Below are positions 25,185 to 33,758 of a stretch of 64,000 nucleotides of DNA, piece by piece; position 1 is the stretch's first letter; every line of letters starts with the position of its first letter. The DNA lies in the NCBI GenBank assembly GCA_007988785.1, contig BJUU01000009.1, positions 1 to 64,000 on the forward strand, read 5' to 3'. Origin of the DNA: Agrococcus baldri. Its GTDB lineage: Bacteria > Actinomycetota > Actinomycetes > Actinomycetales > Microbacteriaceae. The translations under genes were made by a program, and so were the position numbers. Under the pieces are notes generated by a model that did not search any database, was not told where the DNA came from, and saw nothing but the letters and a program-made list of their open reading frames with translations.

Positions 25185-26306
25185 ATGTACGCCCGAGCAG
25201 CCCGCGCGGCAGGCGCGTCGATCGTCGCGGCGCTGCTGCTCGCCGGCTGCGGGGCCGCCGGGCCGGCGGCCGGGCCGCAGCCGAGCGGCACCGCGACCGG
25301 CACGGGCGCCGCGCCGAGCGCATCCGCACCCTCGCCGACGCAGGTCGAGCCCGGCACGATCGATGAGCCCGCCGTGCTCGCGACGGGCCTCTCCTCGCCG
25401 TGGTCGATGGCGCTCCTCGACGAGCGCACGGCGCTGGTGAGCGAGCGCGACAGCGGCACGATCCTCGAGGTCTCGGCCACCGGCACGCGCGAGCTCGCGC
25501 AGATCGCCGGCCTCGCGCACGGCGGCGAGGGCGGCCTGCTGGGGCTCGCGATCGGCGACGGCCACCTCTACGTCTACGGCACGACCGCCGACGGCAACCG
25601 CGTGCAGCGCGTCGCGCTCATCGGCGAGCCCGGCAGCCTCGAGGTCGGTCAGCCCGAGGATGTCCTCACGGGCATCCCGGCGGCCGGCAACCACAACGGC
25701 GGCCGCATCGCCTTCGGGCCCGATGGCATGCTCTACGTCACCACCGGCGACGCGGGCGCGCCCGGCACGGCGCAGGATCCCGACAGCCTCGCCGGCAAGA
25801 TCCTGCGGTTCGAGCCCGACGGCGCCATCCCGGCCGACAACCCCGTCCCCGGCTCCCCCGTCTACTCGCTCGGCCACCGCAACCCGCAGGGCATCGCGTG
25901 GGCCGAGGACGGCACGATGTGGGCGAGCGAGTTCGGGCAGGACACCTGGGACGAGCTCAACCGCATCGAGCCGGGCGCGAACTACGGCTGGCCGGCGGTC
26001 GAGGGCATCGCCGGCGTGCCCGCTTTCGTCGACCCGGTGCAGCAGTGGTCGCCCGGCGAGGCGAGCCCGAGCGGCATCGCGGTCGCGGCCGGCAGCATCT
26101 GGATCGCCAACCTGCGCGGCAGCTCGCTGCGGCAGGTGCCGCTCAGCGAGCCGAGCACCTCGGTCGTGCACTGGCAGGGACGGTTCGGGCGGATGCGCGA
26201 TGTCGCGCTGGCCCCGGACGGCGCGCTCTGGGCGCTCACCGGCAGCACCGACGGCCGTGGCTCGCCCGCGGAGGGCGACGACCGCATCCTCGTGCTCCGG
26301 CCGTAG
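25185..26306 (+). CDS. PQQ-type glucose/sorbosone dehydrogenase-like lipoprotein
   Basis: Secreted six-bladed beta-propeller of the GSDH family (373 aa), which oxidises aldoses with PQQ or is an Asd-like homologue of unknown substrate. A lipoprotein signal ends in LLLAGC (Cys about residue 22). The mature part has LATGLSSPWSMALLDE, GEGGLLGLAI, NHNGGRIAFGPDGMLYVTTGDAG and HRNPQGIAWAEDGTMWASEFGQDTWDELN, the calcium/PQQ-site motifs of the family. The ATG at 25185 is preceded by GATGAGGTG; a GTG at 25179 would only add two residues. There are no PQQ synthesis genes nearby. Confidence 0.9.
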   Translation: MYARAARAAGASIVAALLLAGCGAAGPAAGPQPSGTATGTGAAPSASAPSPTQVEPGTIDEPAVLATGLSSPWSMALLDERTALVSERDSGTILEVSATGTRELAQIAGLAHGGEGGLLGLAIGDGHLYVYGTTADGNRVQRVALIGEPGSLEVGQPEDVLTGIPAAGNHNGGRIAFGPDGMLYVTTGDAGAPGTAQDPDSLAGKILRFEPDGAIPADNPVPGSPVYSLGHRNPQGIAWAEDGTMWASEFGQDTWDELNRIEPGANYGWPAVEGIAGVPAFVDPVQQWSPGEASPSGIAVAAGSIWIANLRGSSLRQVPLSEPSTSVVHWQGRFGRMRDVALAPDGALWALTGSTDGRGSPAEGDDRILVLRP

Positions 26307-27149
26307 CTAGAACTCCTCGTAGACCGCCGGGTCCTGACCCTTCAGCCGCCCGTCGGGCCGGCCGAGCGCCGTGATCGTCGCGATCTCGTCATCGCTCAGC
26401 CGCAGCTCGAGCGCACCGAGGTTCTCGCGCTGCCGAGCCTCGGAGGCCGCCTTCGGCACCGGCACGACGCCGCGCGCGATCGCCCACGCCAGGATCACCT
26501 GGCCGGGGCTCGCGCCGTGCGCCGCCGCCACCCGCACGATCTCGGGCTCCTCCAGCAGCTCGCCGCCGCGGCCGAGCGGGCTCCATGCCTGCGTGATGAT
26601 GCCGTGCTCGCGGTCGTACGCCACCTGCTCCTCCTGCGGGAACCAGGGGTGCAGCTCGATCTGGTTGACCTCCGGCAGCACGCCCGTCTCGGCCTGCAGA
26701 CGGTCGAGGTGCTCCGGCAGGAAGTTGCAGACGCCGATCGCGCCGACCAGCCCCCGCTCCTTCGCCTCGATGAGCGCCCGCCACGCCTCGACGTAGGTGC
26801 CCACCTTCGGGTTCGGCCAGTGGATCAGGTACAGGTCGATGCGCTCGAGCCCCATGCGGGCCACCGACTCCTCGATGGTGGCGATCGCGGCGTCGTGCTG
26901 CTGGTGCCGGCCCGGCAGCTTCGAGGTGACGATGAGCTCGTCGCGCGCCGCATGATGACGGGCGGATGCGCGCACGGCGGCACCGACGGTGCCCTCGTTC
27001 TCGTAGTTGAAGGCGGAGTCGAGCAGCGTGTAGCCGCCCGCGATGGCGCGCTCGATCGCGTCGGCGCCGGCGCGGCCCTTGAGCTTGTAGGTGCCGAAGC
27101 CGAGCACCGGCAGGGTGAGGCCGCCGTGGGCGGTGGTGGTGGGGATCAT
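26307..27149 (-). CDS. Aldo/keto reductase
   Basis: NADPH-dependent carbonyl reductase with the TIM-barrel AKR fold (280 aa), 2,5-diketo-gluconate-reductase type. Catalytic residues are Asp and Tyr in LLDSAFNYENEGTVG near residues 45-53, Lys in LIVTSKLPG near 78, and His in LYLIHWPNP near 110. NQIELHPWF and the C-terminal VPVPKAASEARQRENLG bind NADPH. The ATG at 27149 has a GAAGGAG site. It converges on the sugar dehydrogenase with adjacent, non-overlapping stops, and may act on a related sugar-derived carbonyl compound, but that is only contextual. Confidence 0.92.
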   Translation of the reverse strand: MIPTTTAHGGLTLPVLGFGTYKLKGRAGADAIERAIAGGYTLLDSAFNYENEGTVGAAVRASARHHAARDELIVTSKLPGRHQQHDAAIATIEESVARMGLERIDLYLIHWPNPKVGTYVEAWRALIEAKERGLVGAIGVCNFLPEHLDRLQAETGVLPEVNQIELHPWFPQEEQVAYDREHGIITQAWSPLGRGGELLEEPEIVRVAAAHGASPGQVILAWAIARGVVPVPKAASEARQRENLGALELRLSDDEIATITALGRPDGRLKGQDPAVYEEF

Positions 27150-27172
27150 CGCACGCTCCTTCTCCCGTGACG

Positions 27173-27742
27173 CTACGCGACCGGCGCGAGGTGCGCGAGC
27201 AGGGCCGCGAGCGGCGGGGGTGCAGCTGCGGGCTCGAGCGCCTCGACCAGCAGCCGCGCGTACCGCGCCTTGCGGCCGGAGCGCGAGCCGAGGAAGCGCC
27301 GCAGCACCGCCTCGCGGCTCCAGTCGCGCTGCGCAGGCATCCGGGCGAGCCGCTCGAGCGAGGCGGTCTCGCCCGCGGCGGCGACGACGGCCGCGACGCG
27401 ATCGACGCCGAGCGCGCGGATCAGCTCGTCCTCGAGGTCGCGCGAGCACCCGAAGAAGCCCAGCGCCTCGAGCGCGCCCGTCGCCGCTCCCGGCAGGCCG
27501 GCGGCGGCGAGCCCGCCGCGCAGCCGCCGCTCGTCCGGGCTGTCGTACAGCCCGGCGAGCCGCCGCCCGGCTCCGAGCGGTCCGTGCCGGCGCGCGAGGC
27601 TGCGCGTGTTCGTGATGCCGCCCATGGCGAGCACCTGCACGCCCTCGAGCGCGAGATCGCGGCCCAGCCGCCGGGCCTGGGCGTGCAGGGCGACGCGGTC
27701 GCTCTCGCCCTCCACCAGCACCACGGTGTCGAGCGCGCTCAC
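27173..27742 (-). CDS. Stand-alone TOPRIM (OLD-type) domain protein
   Basis: A 189-aa protein formed almost wholly by a TOPRIM fold like the nuclease part of OLD-family enzymes. The acidic motif TVVLVEGESDRVAL with the catalytic Glu is near residue 9, and YDSPDE supplies the Asp pair near 62. The N-terminal ABC ATPase that OLD proteins normally carry is absent and no separate ATPase gene adjoins. The GTG start at 27742 overlaps the stop of the DUF1684 gene (GTGA), so the two are coupled. Function is unknown; nuclease activity is inferred only from the fold. Confidence 0.75.
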   Translation of the reverse strand: MSALDTVVLVEGESDRVALHAQARRLGRDLALEGVQVLAMGGITNTRSLARRHGPLGAGRRLAGLYDSPDERRLRGGLAAAGLPGAATGALEALGFFGCSRDLEDELIRALGVDRVAAVVAAAGETASLERLARMPAQRDWSREAVLRRFLGSRSGRKARYARLLVEALEPAAAPPPLAALLAHLAPVA

Positions 27743-28569
27743 CCGGTGACCGGCATCCGCTCCCCCGCTCGCACCGCGACGGGGAGCCGGTTCTCGGGGC
27801 TGGGCATGGGGCACACGTAGTGGTCGCTGAAGGTGCACGGCGGCAGGAAGGCGCGGTTCCAGTCGATCGTGACGACCCCGGATGCATCGGGCAGCGGCAG
27901 CCGCAGGAAGCGGAAGGGGGAGGCCTCGATGCCGCTGGTGGTGTCGCTGAAGACCACCGCGAGCGCCGGCGCGCCGTCGGCGTCGACGCCGCCGGTGGTC
28001 GTGAGCCGCAGCTGCCGCCCCTCGAGCTCGAACGCGAGCGTGCCGACGTCGCTGCGCCGCGTGCGGTGGCCGTCGACCTGCTCGACCTCGAGCGCCGCGG
28101 CGCCGAGGGCCGTGCTGCCGGGGGTCCAGCGCGCTTCGAGCACCCAGTCGGGGTCGGGCTCGAAGGCGCTGATGCCGGTCAGGCCCGTTCGGCGCTCTGC
28201 CGCCGGGTCGATGCGCCGCAGCGCCGGCACCCCCTCGCGCACGAACACGCGCAGCAGCACGCCATCGCCGTGCTGCTCGCCGAGGCGCAGCTCGTCGCCC
28301 GCCGCCAGCAGCTCCTCGTCGCCGACGGCGCTGCCGTCGCGCCGTGTCACCCCGCTGCCGGCCAGGCCTGCGCCGAGCGCCGCCTCTCCCTCGGCGCGCC
28401 AGCGGCCGGGCACGCCCTCGAGCACCTGCGCTGCGGGCGTGAGCCAGTGCGTGCCCGCGAGCGCCGCGATGCCGTGCGGTCCGGCCACATCGTGCCAGCG
28501 GCGGATGCGCCACGCCCGCCAGTCGCGCGCGAAGCGCTCCGCGCCGCGCTCGGTCGCGCTCACCGCCAT
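27739..28569 (-). CDS. DUF1684 domain-containing protein
   Basis: 276-aa protein of the DUF1684 family, of unknown biochemical role. Characteristic stretches are RIRRWHDVAGPHGIAALAGTHWL at the N-terminus and the C-terminal DWNRAFLPPCTFSDHYVCPMPSPENRLPVAVRAGE block, with conserved Cys and His. No signal peptide is seen, so it is probably cytoplasmic. The ATG at 28569 follows a GGGAGG ribosome site; the 28590 start is rejected. It heads a two-gene unit with the TOPRIM protein. Confidence 0.85.
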   Translation of the reverse strand: MAVSATERGAERFARDWRAWRIRRWHDVAGPHGIAALAGTHWLTPAAQVLEGVPGRWRAEGEAALGAGLAGSGVTRRDGSAVGDEELLAAGDELRLGEQHGDGVLLRVFVREGVPALRRIDPAAERRTGLTGISAFEPDPDWVLEARWTPGSTALGAAALEVEQVDGHRTRRSDVGTLAFELEGRQLRLTTTGGVDADGAPALAVVFSDTTSGIEASPFRFLRLPLPDASGVVTIDWNRAFLPPCTFSDHYVCPMPSPENRLPVAVRAGERMPVTG

Positions 28570-28645
28570 GCTCGCCTCCCTGCTCCCCACCTGGCTCGCC
28601 TCCTGGCTCGCGCCCCACGCTAGCGCCGCTCCCTAGGATCGAGGG

Positions 28646-30154
28646 GTGACGTTCATCCGCACGATGCTCGAGGTGGCCGAGAGCGATCCCGGCAGGCTCG
28701 CGCTGGCGGGCGACGGCGAGCGCGTGACGTACGCCGAGCTGCGCGAGACCGGCACGCGCATCCGCTCGGGGGTCGAGCAGCTGCTGGCCGGCAGGCCCGC
28801 GAGCGCGAGCGACGGCGAGACGGGCGGGGCGCCGATCGTCGCCGTCTCGCTCTCGCGGGCGATCGACGCGGGCCGCTTCCTCGCCGGCCTCGCCTCGTTC
28901 CACGCCGTCGCGGCGGTGCTCGACCCGCTGTGGCCGCTCGCGGACCGGATCGCGACCATCGGCCGCGTCGATCCAGCGCTCGTGATCACCGACGACGCCG
29001 AGCTCGAGCGCGCGCTCGCGGGCCTCGCCGGCTGGCGCGGCACCGTCGTGCCGCTCGACCGCTTCGACGCGCTCGCCGCCGCCGCGCCCGTCTCGGCCGG
29101 CCCCGAGGTGCGGCCCCGCGACGAGCCCTACCTGCTGCTGTTCACCTCGGGCACCACCGAGGCGCCGAAGGGCTTCCTGCGCACCCGCGGCAGCTGGGAC
29201 TACAACGTGGCCGCGAGCCGCGGCCCGCTCTTCGCCGGCGACGGCGTGCAGACCATCGCGCCCGGCCCGGTCTCGTACAGCCTCACGCTCTACGCGCTCG
29301 TCGAGGCGCTCGCGACCGGCGGCTCGCTGCACCTGCAGTCGCGATTCGATGCGGCGGATGCGGTGCGCACGATCGAGCGGCACGGCGTCGAGCGCTTCGT
29401 GGGCGTGCCGTCGATGCTGCCGGCGCTCGCCGCCGCCGCGCGAGGCGGCGACGCGCTCGCCTCGCTGCGCTGGGTGATCACCGGCGGCGCCAACCAGAGC
29501 GAGTCGATCCGCGAGCGCTTCCGCGAGGCGGCCCCGCACGCGCTGCTGCGCAGCTACTACGGCGCGAGCGAGATCGGCTTCATCGGCTACAGCGACGCCG
29601 GCGACGGCACGCGCCTGACGCCCTTCGCCGGGCTCGAGGCGCAGGTGCGCGACGACGCCGGCTCCCCCGTGCCGGACGGTGTGCTCGGCACCCTGCACGT
29701 GCGCGTCGCCTCGCAGGTCGCCGGCTATCTCACCGCGACCAGCCACGACCGCATCACCGGCGACGACGGCTGGTCGACGGTGGGAGATCTGGCCTCCATC
29801 GAAGGCGGCCTCATCGTGCTCGCCGGTCGCGCGGGCGACATGGCCGTCACCGGCGGCCACAAGGTGTCGCTGCCGCAGGTGGAGCGCGCGCTGGCGACGG
29901 TGCCCGGCTGCGAGTCGTGCTGCGCGGTGGCGCTGCCGGACGCCGCGCTCGGCCAGCTCGTCGCCGTGGTCGTCGAGGGCGCCGCGGTGCCCGCGAAGGC
30001 CGTCATGCAGGCCGAGCTGCGGCGCCTGCTGCCCGAGCAGTTCGTGCCCCGGAGGTACTACCGGGCCGACGCGCTGCCCCGCACGGCGGGCGGCAAGATC
30101 CGCCGCACGGCGGTGGCGGAGCTCGTCGAGTCCGGGCGGGCGGAGCGGCTGTGA
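28646..30154 (+). CDS. AMP-binding acyl/aryl-CoA (or ACP) ligase
   Basis: Adenylate-forming enzyme (502 aa) that activates a carboxylic acid as its AMP ester and transfers it to CoA or a carrier protein. Core motifs: P-loop LLLFTSGTTEAPKGF near residue 166, SYYGASEIGFIG near 304, WSTVGDLASIEGGLIVLAGRAGDM near 375, and the C-terminal catalytic Lys in RTAGGKIRR near 489. GTG start at 28646 with GAGGG upstream. Its stop overlaps the start of a beta-ketoacyl synthase gene, so the two very likely act in sequence. Substrate is unknown. Confidence 0.9.
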   Translation: MTFIRTMLEVAESDPGRLALAGDGERVTYAELRETGTRIRSGVEQLLAGRPASASDGETGGAPIVAVSLSRAIDAGRFLAGLASFHAVAAVLDPLWPLADRIATIGRVDPALVITDDAELERALAGLAGWRGTVVPLDRFDALAAAAPVSAGPEVRPRDEPYLLLFTSGTTEAPKGFLRTRGSWDYNVAASRGPLFAGDGVQTIAPGPVSYSLTLYALVEALATGGSLHLQSRFDAADAVRTIERHGVERFVGVPSMLPALAAAARGGDALASLRWVITGGANQSESIRERFREAAPHALLRSYYGASEIGFIGYSDAGDGTRLTPFAGLEAQVRDDAGSPVPDGVLGTLHVRVASQVAGYLTATSHDRITGDDGWSTVGDLASIEGGLIVLAGRAGDMAVTGGHKVSLPQVERALATVPGCESCCAVALPDAALGQLVAVVVEGAAVPAKAVMQAELRRLLPEQFVPRRYYRADALPRTAGGKIRRTAVAELVESGRAERL

Positions 30155-31380
30155 GCGAGCAGCAGCGGGCCGTCATCACCGGGCTGGGCGCGGTGACGCC
30201 GAACGGGCTCGACATGCGCGCCACGTGGGACGCCGTCGTGCACGGCCGCAGCGGCATCCGGGCCCTCGAGAGCGTCGATGTCGCCGACCTCGCCGTCAAG
30301 GTGGGCGGCGAGGTGCGCGGCTTCGACCCGCTCGCGCACGTCTCGCGCGCGGACGCCCGCAGGCTCGACCGCCACGCGCTCTACGCCGTCGCCGCGGCCG
30401 CCGAGGCGCTCGCGGGCTTCGCGGCCGCCGACCCGCACCGCTTCGCCATCACGGCGGCGACCGGCTCGGGCGCGGTCTCCCTCACCCACGAGGCGGTGCG
30501 CGCCCTCGACGCGCTCGGACCGCGGCGCGTGCCGCCGGGGGTCGTCGTCACCGGCGGCCCCGACGGCGCCGCCGCCTACCTCAGCCAGCGGTACGGCGCG
30601 CGCGGGGCGAGCGCTGGGGTCTCGGCGACCTGCGCGAGCGGCACGGTCGGCCTCGGCGAGGCCCTCCGCACCATCCGGCACGGGTATGCGGATGCGGTGC
30701 TCGTGGTGGGCGCGGACGACTGCCTGAACCGCGTCAACCTGGGCGTCAACGCGACGCTGGGCTCGCTCGCCGCGGGCTTCGAGACCGAGCCGTGGCGGGC
30801 ATCCCGCCCCTTCGACCTGGCCCGCAGCGGCTTCGTGATGTCGGCCGGCGCCGTCGCCGTGCTCGTCGAGTCGGAGGCGCACGCGCGGGCGCGCGGCGCG
30901 AGCATGCTGGGCGAGCTGGCGGGCTACGGCGTCAGCTCCGACGCGTTCCACGCCACCGCCCCGCGGCCGGACGGCAGCGGCGCTGCCGCCGCCATGCGCG
31001 CCGCGATCGACGACGCGAGGCTCTCCGCGAGCGAGATCGACCACGTGAACGCGCACGGCACCGGCACGCCCCTGAACGACGCGATGGAGGCGACTGCGCT
31101 CGCCGCCGTCTTCGGCGAGGGGCTCGCGCGACTGCCGGTCACCTCGACGAAGTCGACCACCGGCCACCTGCTGGGCGCCGCCGGCACGCTCGAGGCGGCG
31201 CTCTCGCTGCTCGCGATGCGCGAGGGGGCGATCCCGCCCACCATCAACCTCGACGACCCGGAGTTCCCCGAGCTCGACGTGGTCGCGCACGAGGCGCGCG
31301 AGGCGCGCCTGCGCACGGTGCTGTCGAGCTCGTTCGGCTTCGGCGGCCACAACGCCGCGATCGTGCTGCGGGCGGTCTAG
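30151..31380 (+). CDS. Beta-ketoacyl synthase (FabF-like)
   Basis: Condensing enzyme (409 aa) of the KAS II type. The catalytic triad is complete: Cys in SATCASGTVGLGEA near residue 166, His in NAHGTGTPLNDAMEA near 302, and His in KSTTGHLLGAAGTLEA near 337, plus the C-terminal SFGFGGHNA. It begins at a GTG coupled to the preceding adenylate ligase. No acyl carrier protein, malonyl transferase or ketoreductase gene is adjacent, so this pair is separate from the main fatty-acid cluster and may elongate a special starter acid activated by its partner. Its stop shares CTAG with metQ. Confidence 0.9.
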   Translation: MSEQQRAVITGLGAVTPNGLDMRATWDAVVHGRSGIRALESVDVADLAVKVGGEVRGFDPLAHVSRADARRLDRHALYAVAAAAEALAGFAAADPHRFAITAATGSGAVSLTHEAVRALDALGPRRVPPGVVVTGGPDGAAAYLSQRYGARGASAGVSATCASGTVGLGEALRTIRHGYADAVLVVGADDCLNRVNLGVNATLGSLAAGFETEPWRASRPFDLARSGFVMSAGAVAVLVESEAHARARGASMLGELAGYGVSSDAFHATAPRPDGSGAAAAMRAAIDDARLSASEIDHVNAHGTGTPLNDAMEATALAAVFGEGLARLPVTSTKSTTGHLLGAAGTLEAALSLLAMREGAIPPTINLDDPEFPELDVVAHEAREARLRTVLSSSFGFGGHNAAIVLRAV

Positions 31381-32192
31381 AAGGCGGCGGGCACGCCGAG
31401 CTCCTGCAGCCGCTCGCGCACGTGCTCGCTCGTGATCGCTCGCACGAGCGCGTCGATCTCGGGCGCATCCGCGTTGTCCGAGCGGGTGACGAGCGACACC
31501 TCGAAGGCCGGGTCCTGCTCGACCACCAGCCCGTCGTGCTCGGGCGTCAGCCCGAGCTGCCGCGCGAACGACGGCAGGTTGAACACCGCATCCGCCTCGT
31601 CGTAGGCCGTGTTGAGCTGCAGCAGGTCGACCTGCGTGATCTCGAGCCCCCGCGGGTTCGAGGTCACGTCGCTCGGCCGCGCCTGGAAGCGCTCGACTGC
31701 GGGGTCGAGCTCGATGAGCCCCTCGTCGGCGAGCATCTGCAGCGCTCTGGCGCCGTTCGAGGCGTCGTTCGGGATCACGACGCTGCCGCCCTCCGGCAGC
31801 TGATCGAGCCGCGTGAGCGTCTTCGAGTAGAAGGCCACGACCGTGGCGTAGACGGGCTGCACGACCACCAGGTCGGCATCGTTGCCGGCGTTGAACTCCT
31901 CCATGAAGCCCTCGAACTGCACCACGTTCGCGTCGATCTCGCCGTGCTGCAGCAGCACGTTGGGCTGCACGTAGTCGTTGACCGGCACGAGCTCGACCTC
32001 GTAGCCCTCCTCGATCACCTCGCTCGCGGCCTCGACCGCGTCGGTCATCGGCGTGACGGTCGCCGCGACGCGGATGGTGACGGTGCCGGATGCGGCTTCG
32101 CCGGTCGGGGCGGCGCACGCGCCCAGGCCGAGGGCGAGGGTCAGCGCTGCTGCGGCCAGCGCGGTGCGGGCGCGAGGGGTTCGGGTGGTCAT
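31377..32192 (-). CDS. metQ: MetQ/NlpA-family substrate-binding lipoprotein
   Basis: Binding protein of a methionine-type ABC importer (271 aa). Signal peptide with lipobox LGLGAC (Cys about residue 26). The mature protein has TVTIRVAATVTPMTDAVEAA, then VNDYVQPNVLLQHGEIDANVVQFEGFMEEFN and SVVIPNDASNGARALQML, all standard NlpA-family segments. Encoded third after the ATPase and permease on the minus strand. The D-methionine/methionine assignment comes from family membership; related proteins bind other small amino-acid-like ligands. Confidence 0.87.
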   Translation of the reverse strand: MTTRTPRARTALAAAALTLALGLGACAAPTGEAASGTVTIRVAATVTPMTDAVEAASEVIEEGYEVELVPVNDYVQPNVLLQHGEIDANVVQFEGFMEEFNAGNDADLVVVQPVYATVVAFYSKTLTRLDQLPEGGSVVIPNDASNGARALQMLADEGLIELDPAVERFQARPSDVTSNPRGLEITQVDLLQLNTAYDEADAVFNLPSFARQLGLTPEHDGLVVEQDPAFEVSLVTRSDNADAPEIDALVRAITSEHVRERLQELGVPAAF

Positions 32193-32213
32193 GGCTGCCT
32201 TTCGGTGGTGCGC

Positions 32214-32885
32214 TCAGCGCTTGTCGAGCACGGCCGACACCTTCTCGCCCGCGGTCTGCAGCAGCAGCACGCAGACGATCACGATGACGATCGTCGTGTA
32301 CATGAGCGGGTAGTCGTACTCCTGGTAGCCGTAGCGCAGGGCGAAGTCGCCCAGGCCGCCGCCGCCCACGATGCCGAGCACGGTGGAGTAGGAGATGAGG
32401 CTGATGGATGCGCTCGTGAGCGCGTAGACGAGGCCCGACCGCCCCTCGACCAGGAGGAAGTGCACGACGGTCTGCGGCACATCCGCCCCCATCGAGCGCG
32501 CGGCGGCCAGCACGCCCTGCGGCACCTCGAGCAGGATCTGCTCGACCAGCCGGGCGTAGATGGCGACGCCCACGAAGCACAGCGGGAAGGTGGCCGCGCC
32601 GGTGCCGAAGGTAGTGCCGTAGAGCAGCCGCGTGAGCGGGATGAGGAAGACGACGAACAGCAGGAACGGGAAGGAGCGCACCACCGTGACGTACATGTTG
32701 GCCACCGCCCAGAGCGGCCGGTGCTCCTTCGGGCCGCCCGGGCGGGTGAGGTAGATGAGCACGCCCAGCGGCAGGCCGATGACGACGGCCGCGAGCAGTG
32801 AGAAGGCCAGCATGTAGCCGGTCTCGGCGAGCGCCACGACGATCTGGTCGGCGTTGGCGGTCAGCGATGCGAGGTACTCGTTCAT
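32214..32885 (-). CDS. metI: MetI-family ABC transporter permease
   Basis: Inner-membrane subunit of the importer (223 aa, five to six helices). The coupling loop QILLEVPQGVLAAARSMGADVPQTV has the EAA-like pattern of MetI, and the C-terminal half SASISLISYSTVLGIVGGGGLGDFAL is highly typical. Start ATG at 32885 overlaps the stop of the ATPase gene (ATGA). MetQ follows after 21 bases, with a GAAAGG ribosome site. Confidence 0.9.
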   Translation of the reverse strand: MNEYLASLTANADQIVVALAETGYMLAFSLLAAVVIGLPLGVLIYLTRPGGPKEHRPLWAVANMYVTVVRSFPFLLFVVFLIPLTRLLYGTTFGTGAATFPLCFVGVAIYARLVEQILLEVPQGVLAAARSMGADVPQTVVHFLLVEGRSGLVYALTSASISLISYSTVLGIVGGGGLGDFALRYGYQEYDYPLMYTTIVIVIVCVLLLQTAGEKVSAVLDKR

Positions 32886-33622
32886 GCGCCGAGCACTCGC
32901 TGCGCGTGGGCGAGGTAGCTGTCGCGCTCGCCGCGCGCGGCCGATCGGGCGACCGGGAAGACGCTGCGCAGCGCGCCCGCCTCGAGCACGGCGGCGCGGT
33001 CGGCGATCGCGGCGACCGAGTCGAGCTCGTGGGTGACGAGCACGACGGTGGTGCCGAAGTCGCGGCGCGTGCTCGCGAGCAGCTCGAGCACGTCCTCGGT
33101 CGCCCGGGTGTCGAGCGAGCTCGTCGGCTCGTCGGCCAGGATGAGGCCGGGCCGGGTGACGAGCGCGCGGGCGATGGCGACGCGCTGCTGCTGGCCGCCG
33201 GAGAGCTGGGCGGGGTAGTGCGCTGCCCGGTCGGCGAGCCCGACGTAGTCGAGCAGCTCGGCCACGAGCGCCGGATCCTGGGCGCGCTGCAGCTTCAGCG
33301 GCAGGGCGACGTTCTGCCGCACGGTGCGGTTGGCGAGCAGGTTGAAGCTCTGGAAGACCATGCCGATGCGGCGGCGCAGCCTGCGGATCTCCCCGCCGCC
33401 CATGCGCGCGGGGTCGGCGCCGTGGATGCGCACGCGGCCGCCGGTCGGATGCGTCGCGGCATCGAGCAGGTTCAGCAGCGTCGACTTGCCGGCACCCGAT
33501 TCGCCCACGACCCCGAGGATCTCGCCGCGCGCGATCTCGAGGCTGACGTCGTCGAGCGCCGCGACGCTGCCGTACCGCACCGAGACGTGCTCGAGCACGG
33601 CGATGGCGTCCTCCTCCGGCAC
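32882..33622 (-). CDS. metN: MetN-like ABC transporter ATP-binding protein, short form
   Basis: ATPase subunit (246 aa): Walker [12 protein letters not shown] near residue 36, [10 protein letters not shown]-loop, signature [15 protein letters not shown], Walker [14 protein letters not shown]-loop VTHELDSV. Classical MetN proteins are about 340 aa with a C-terminal NIL/ACT domain that binds methionine and inhibits transport. Here the protein stops soon after the nucleotide-binding domain, so that feedback domain is missing. First gene of the metN-metI-metQ unit; an AT-rich promoter-like segment lies upstream (33647-33674). Confidence 0.87.
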   Translation of the reverse strand: MPEEDAIAVLEHVSVRYGSVAALDDVSLEIARGEILGVVGESGAGKSTLLNLLDAATHPTGGRVRIHGADPARMGGGEIRRLRRRIGMVFQSFNLLANRTVRQNVALPLKLQRAQDPALVAELLDYVGLADRAAHYPAQLSGGQQQRVAIARALVTRPGLILADEPTSSLDTRATEDVLELLASTRRDFGTTVVLVTHELDSVAAIADRAAVLEAGALRSVFPVARSAARGERDSYLAHAQRVLGA

Positions 33623-33646
33623 TGCTGCCTCCTCACACGCGCAAGA

Positions 33647-33674
33647 CCTATTTTTAGGCTAGGTACAATAATAG
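33647..33674 (-). promoter_or_regulatory. AT-rich promoter/operator of the metNIQ unit
   Basis: Stands out in the GC-rich background. It contains CCTATTTTTAGG (33647-33658, CCTA and TAGG arms) followed by CTAGGTACAATAATAG. On the minus strand TATTATTGTACC gives a plausible -10 (TATTAT) about 50 bases before the metN start. The TTAGGCTAG part resembles half of a DtxR/IdeR-type box, but the other half does not match, so I do not assign a regulator. Confidence 0.45.
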
Positions 33675-33758
33675 CGTGCGGGCATGCCCGCGCCGCCCAC
33701 GCCCGAGGTCGCGGCCGATGCGAGGGCCGCTCGGGCGCCGGGTCGCTACCGTCGAGGC

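Noticed and set aside
27742..29860. Minus-strand extension of the TOPRIM frame to about 895 codons
   Set aside because: The extension overlaps DUF1684 in another frame and the adenylate ligase antisense; only the last 189 codons form a domain, with a coupled GTG.
31377..33622. SAM riboswitch for the metNIQ unit
   Set aside because: The sequence before metN is too short and shows no riboswitch-like helices.
33647..33674. Possible DtxR/IdeR iron box before metN
   Set aside because: Only the left half (TTAGGCTAG) fits; the right half does not, so I list it only as a promoter-like region.
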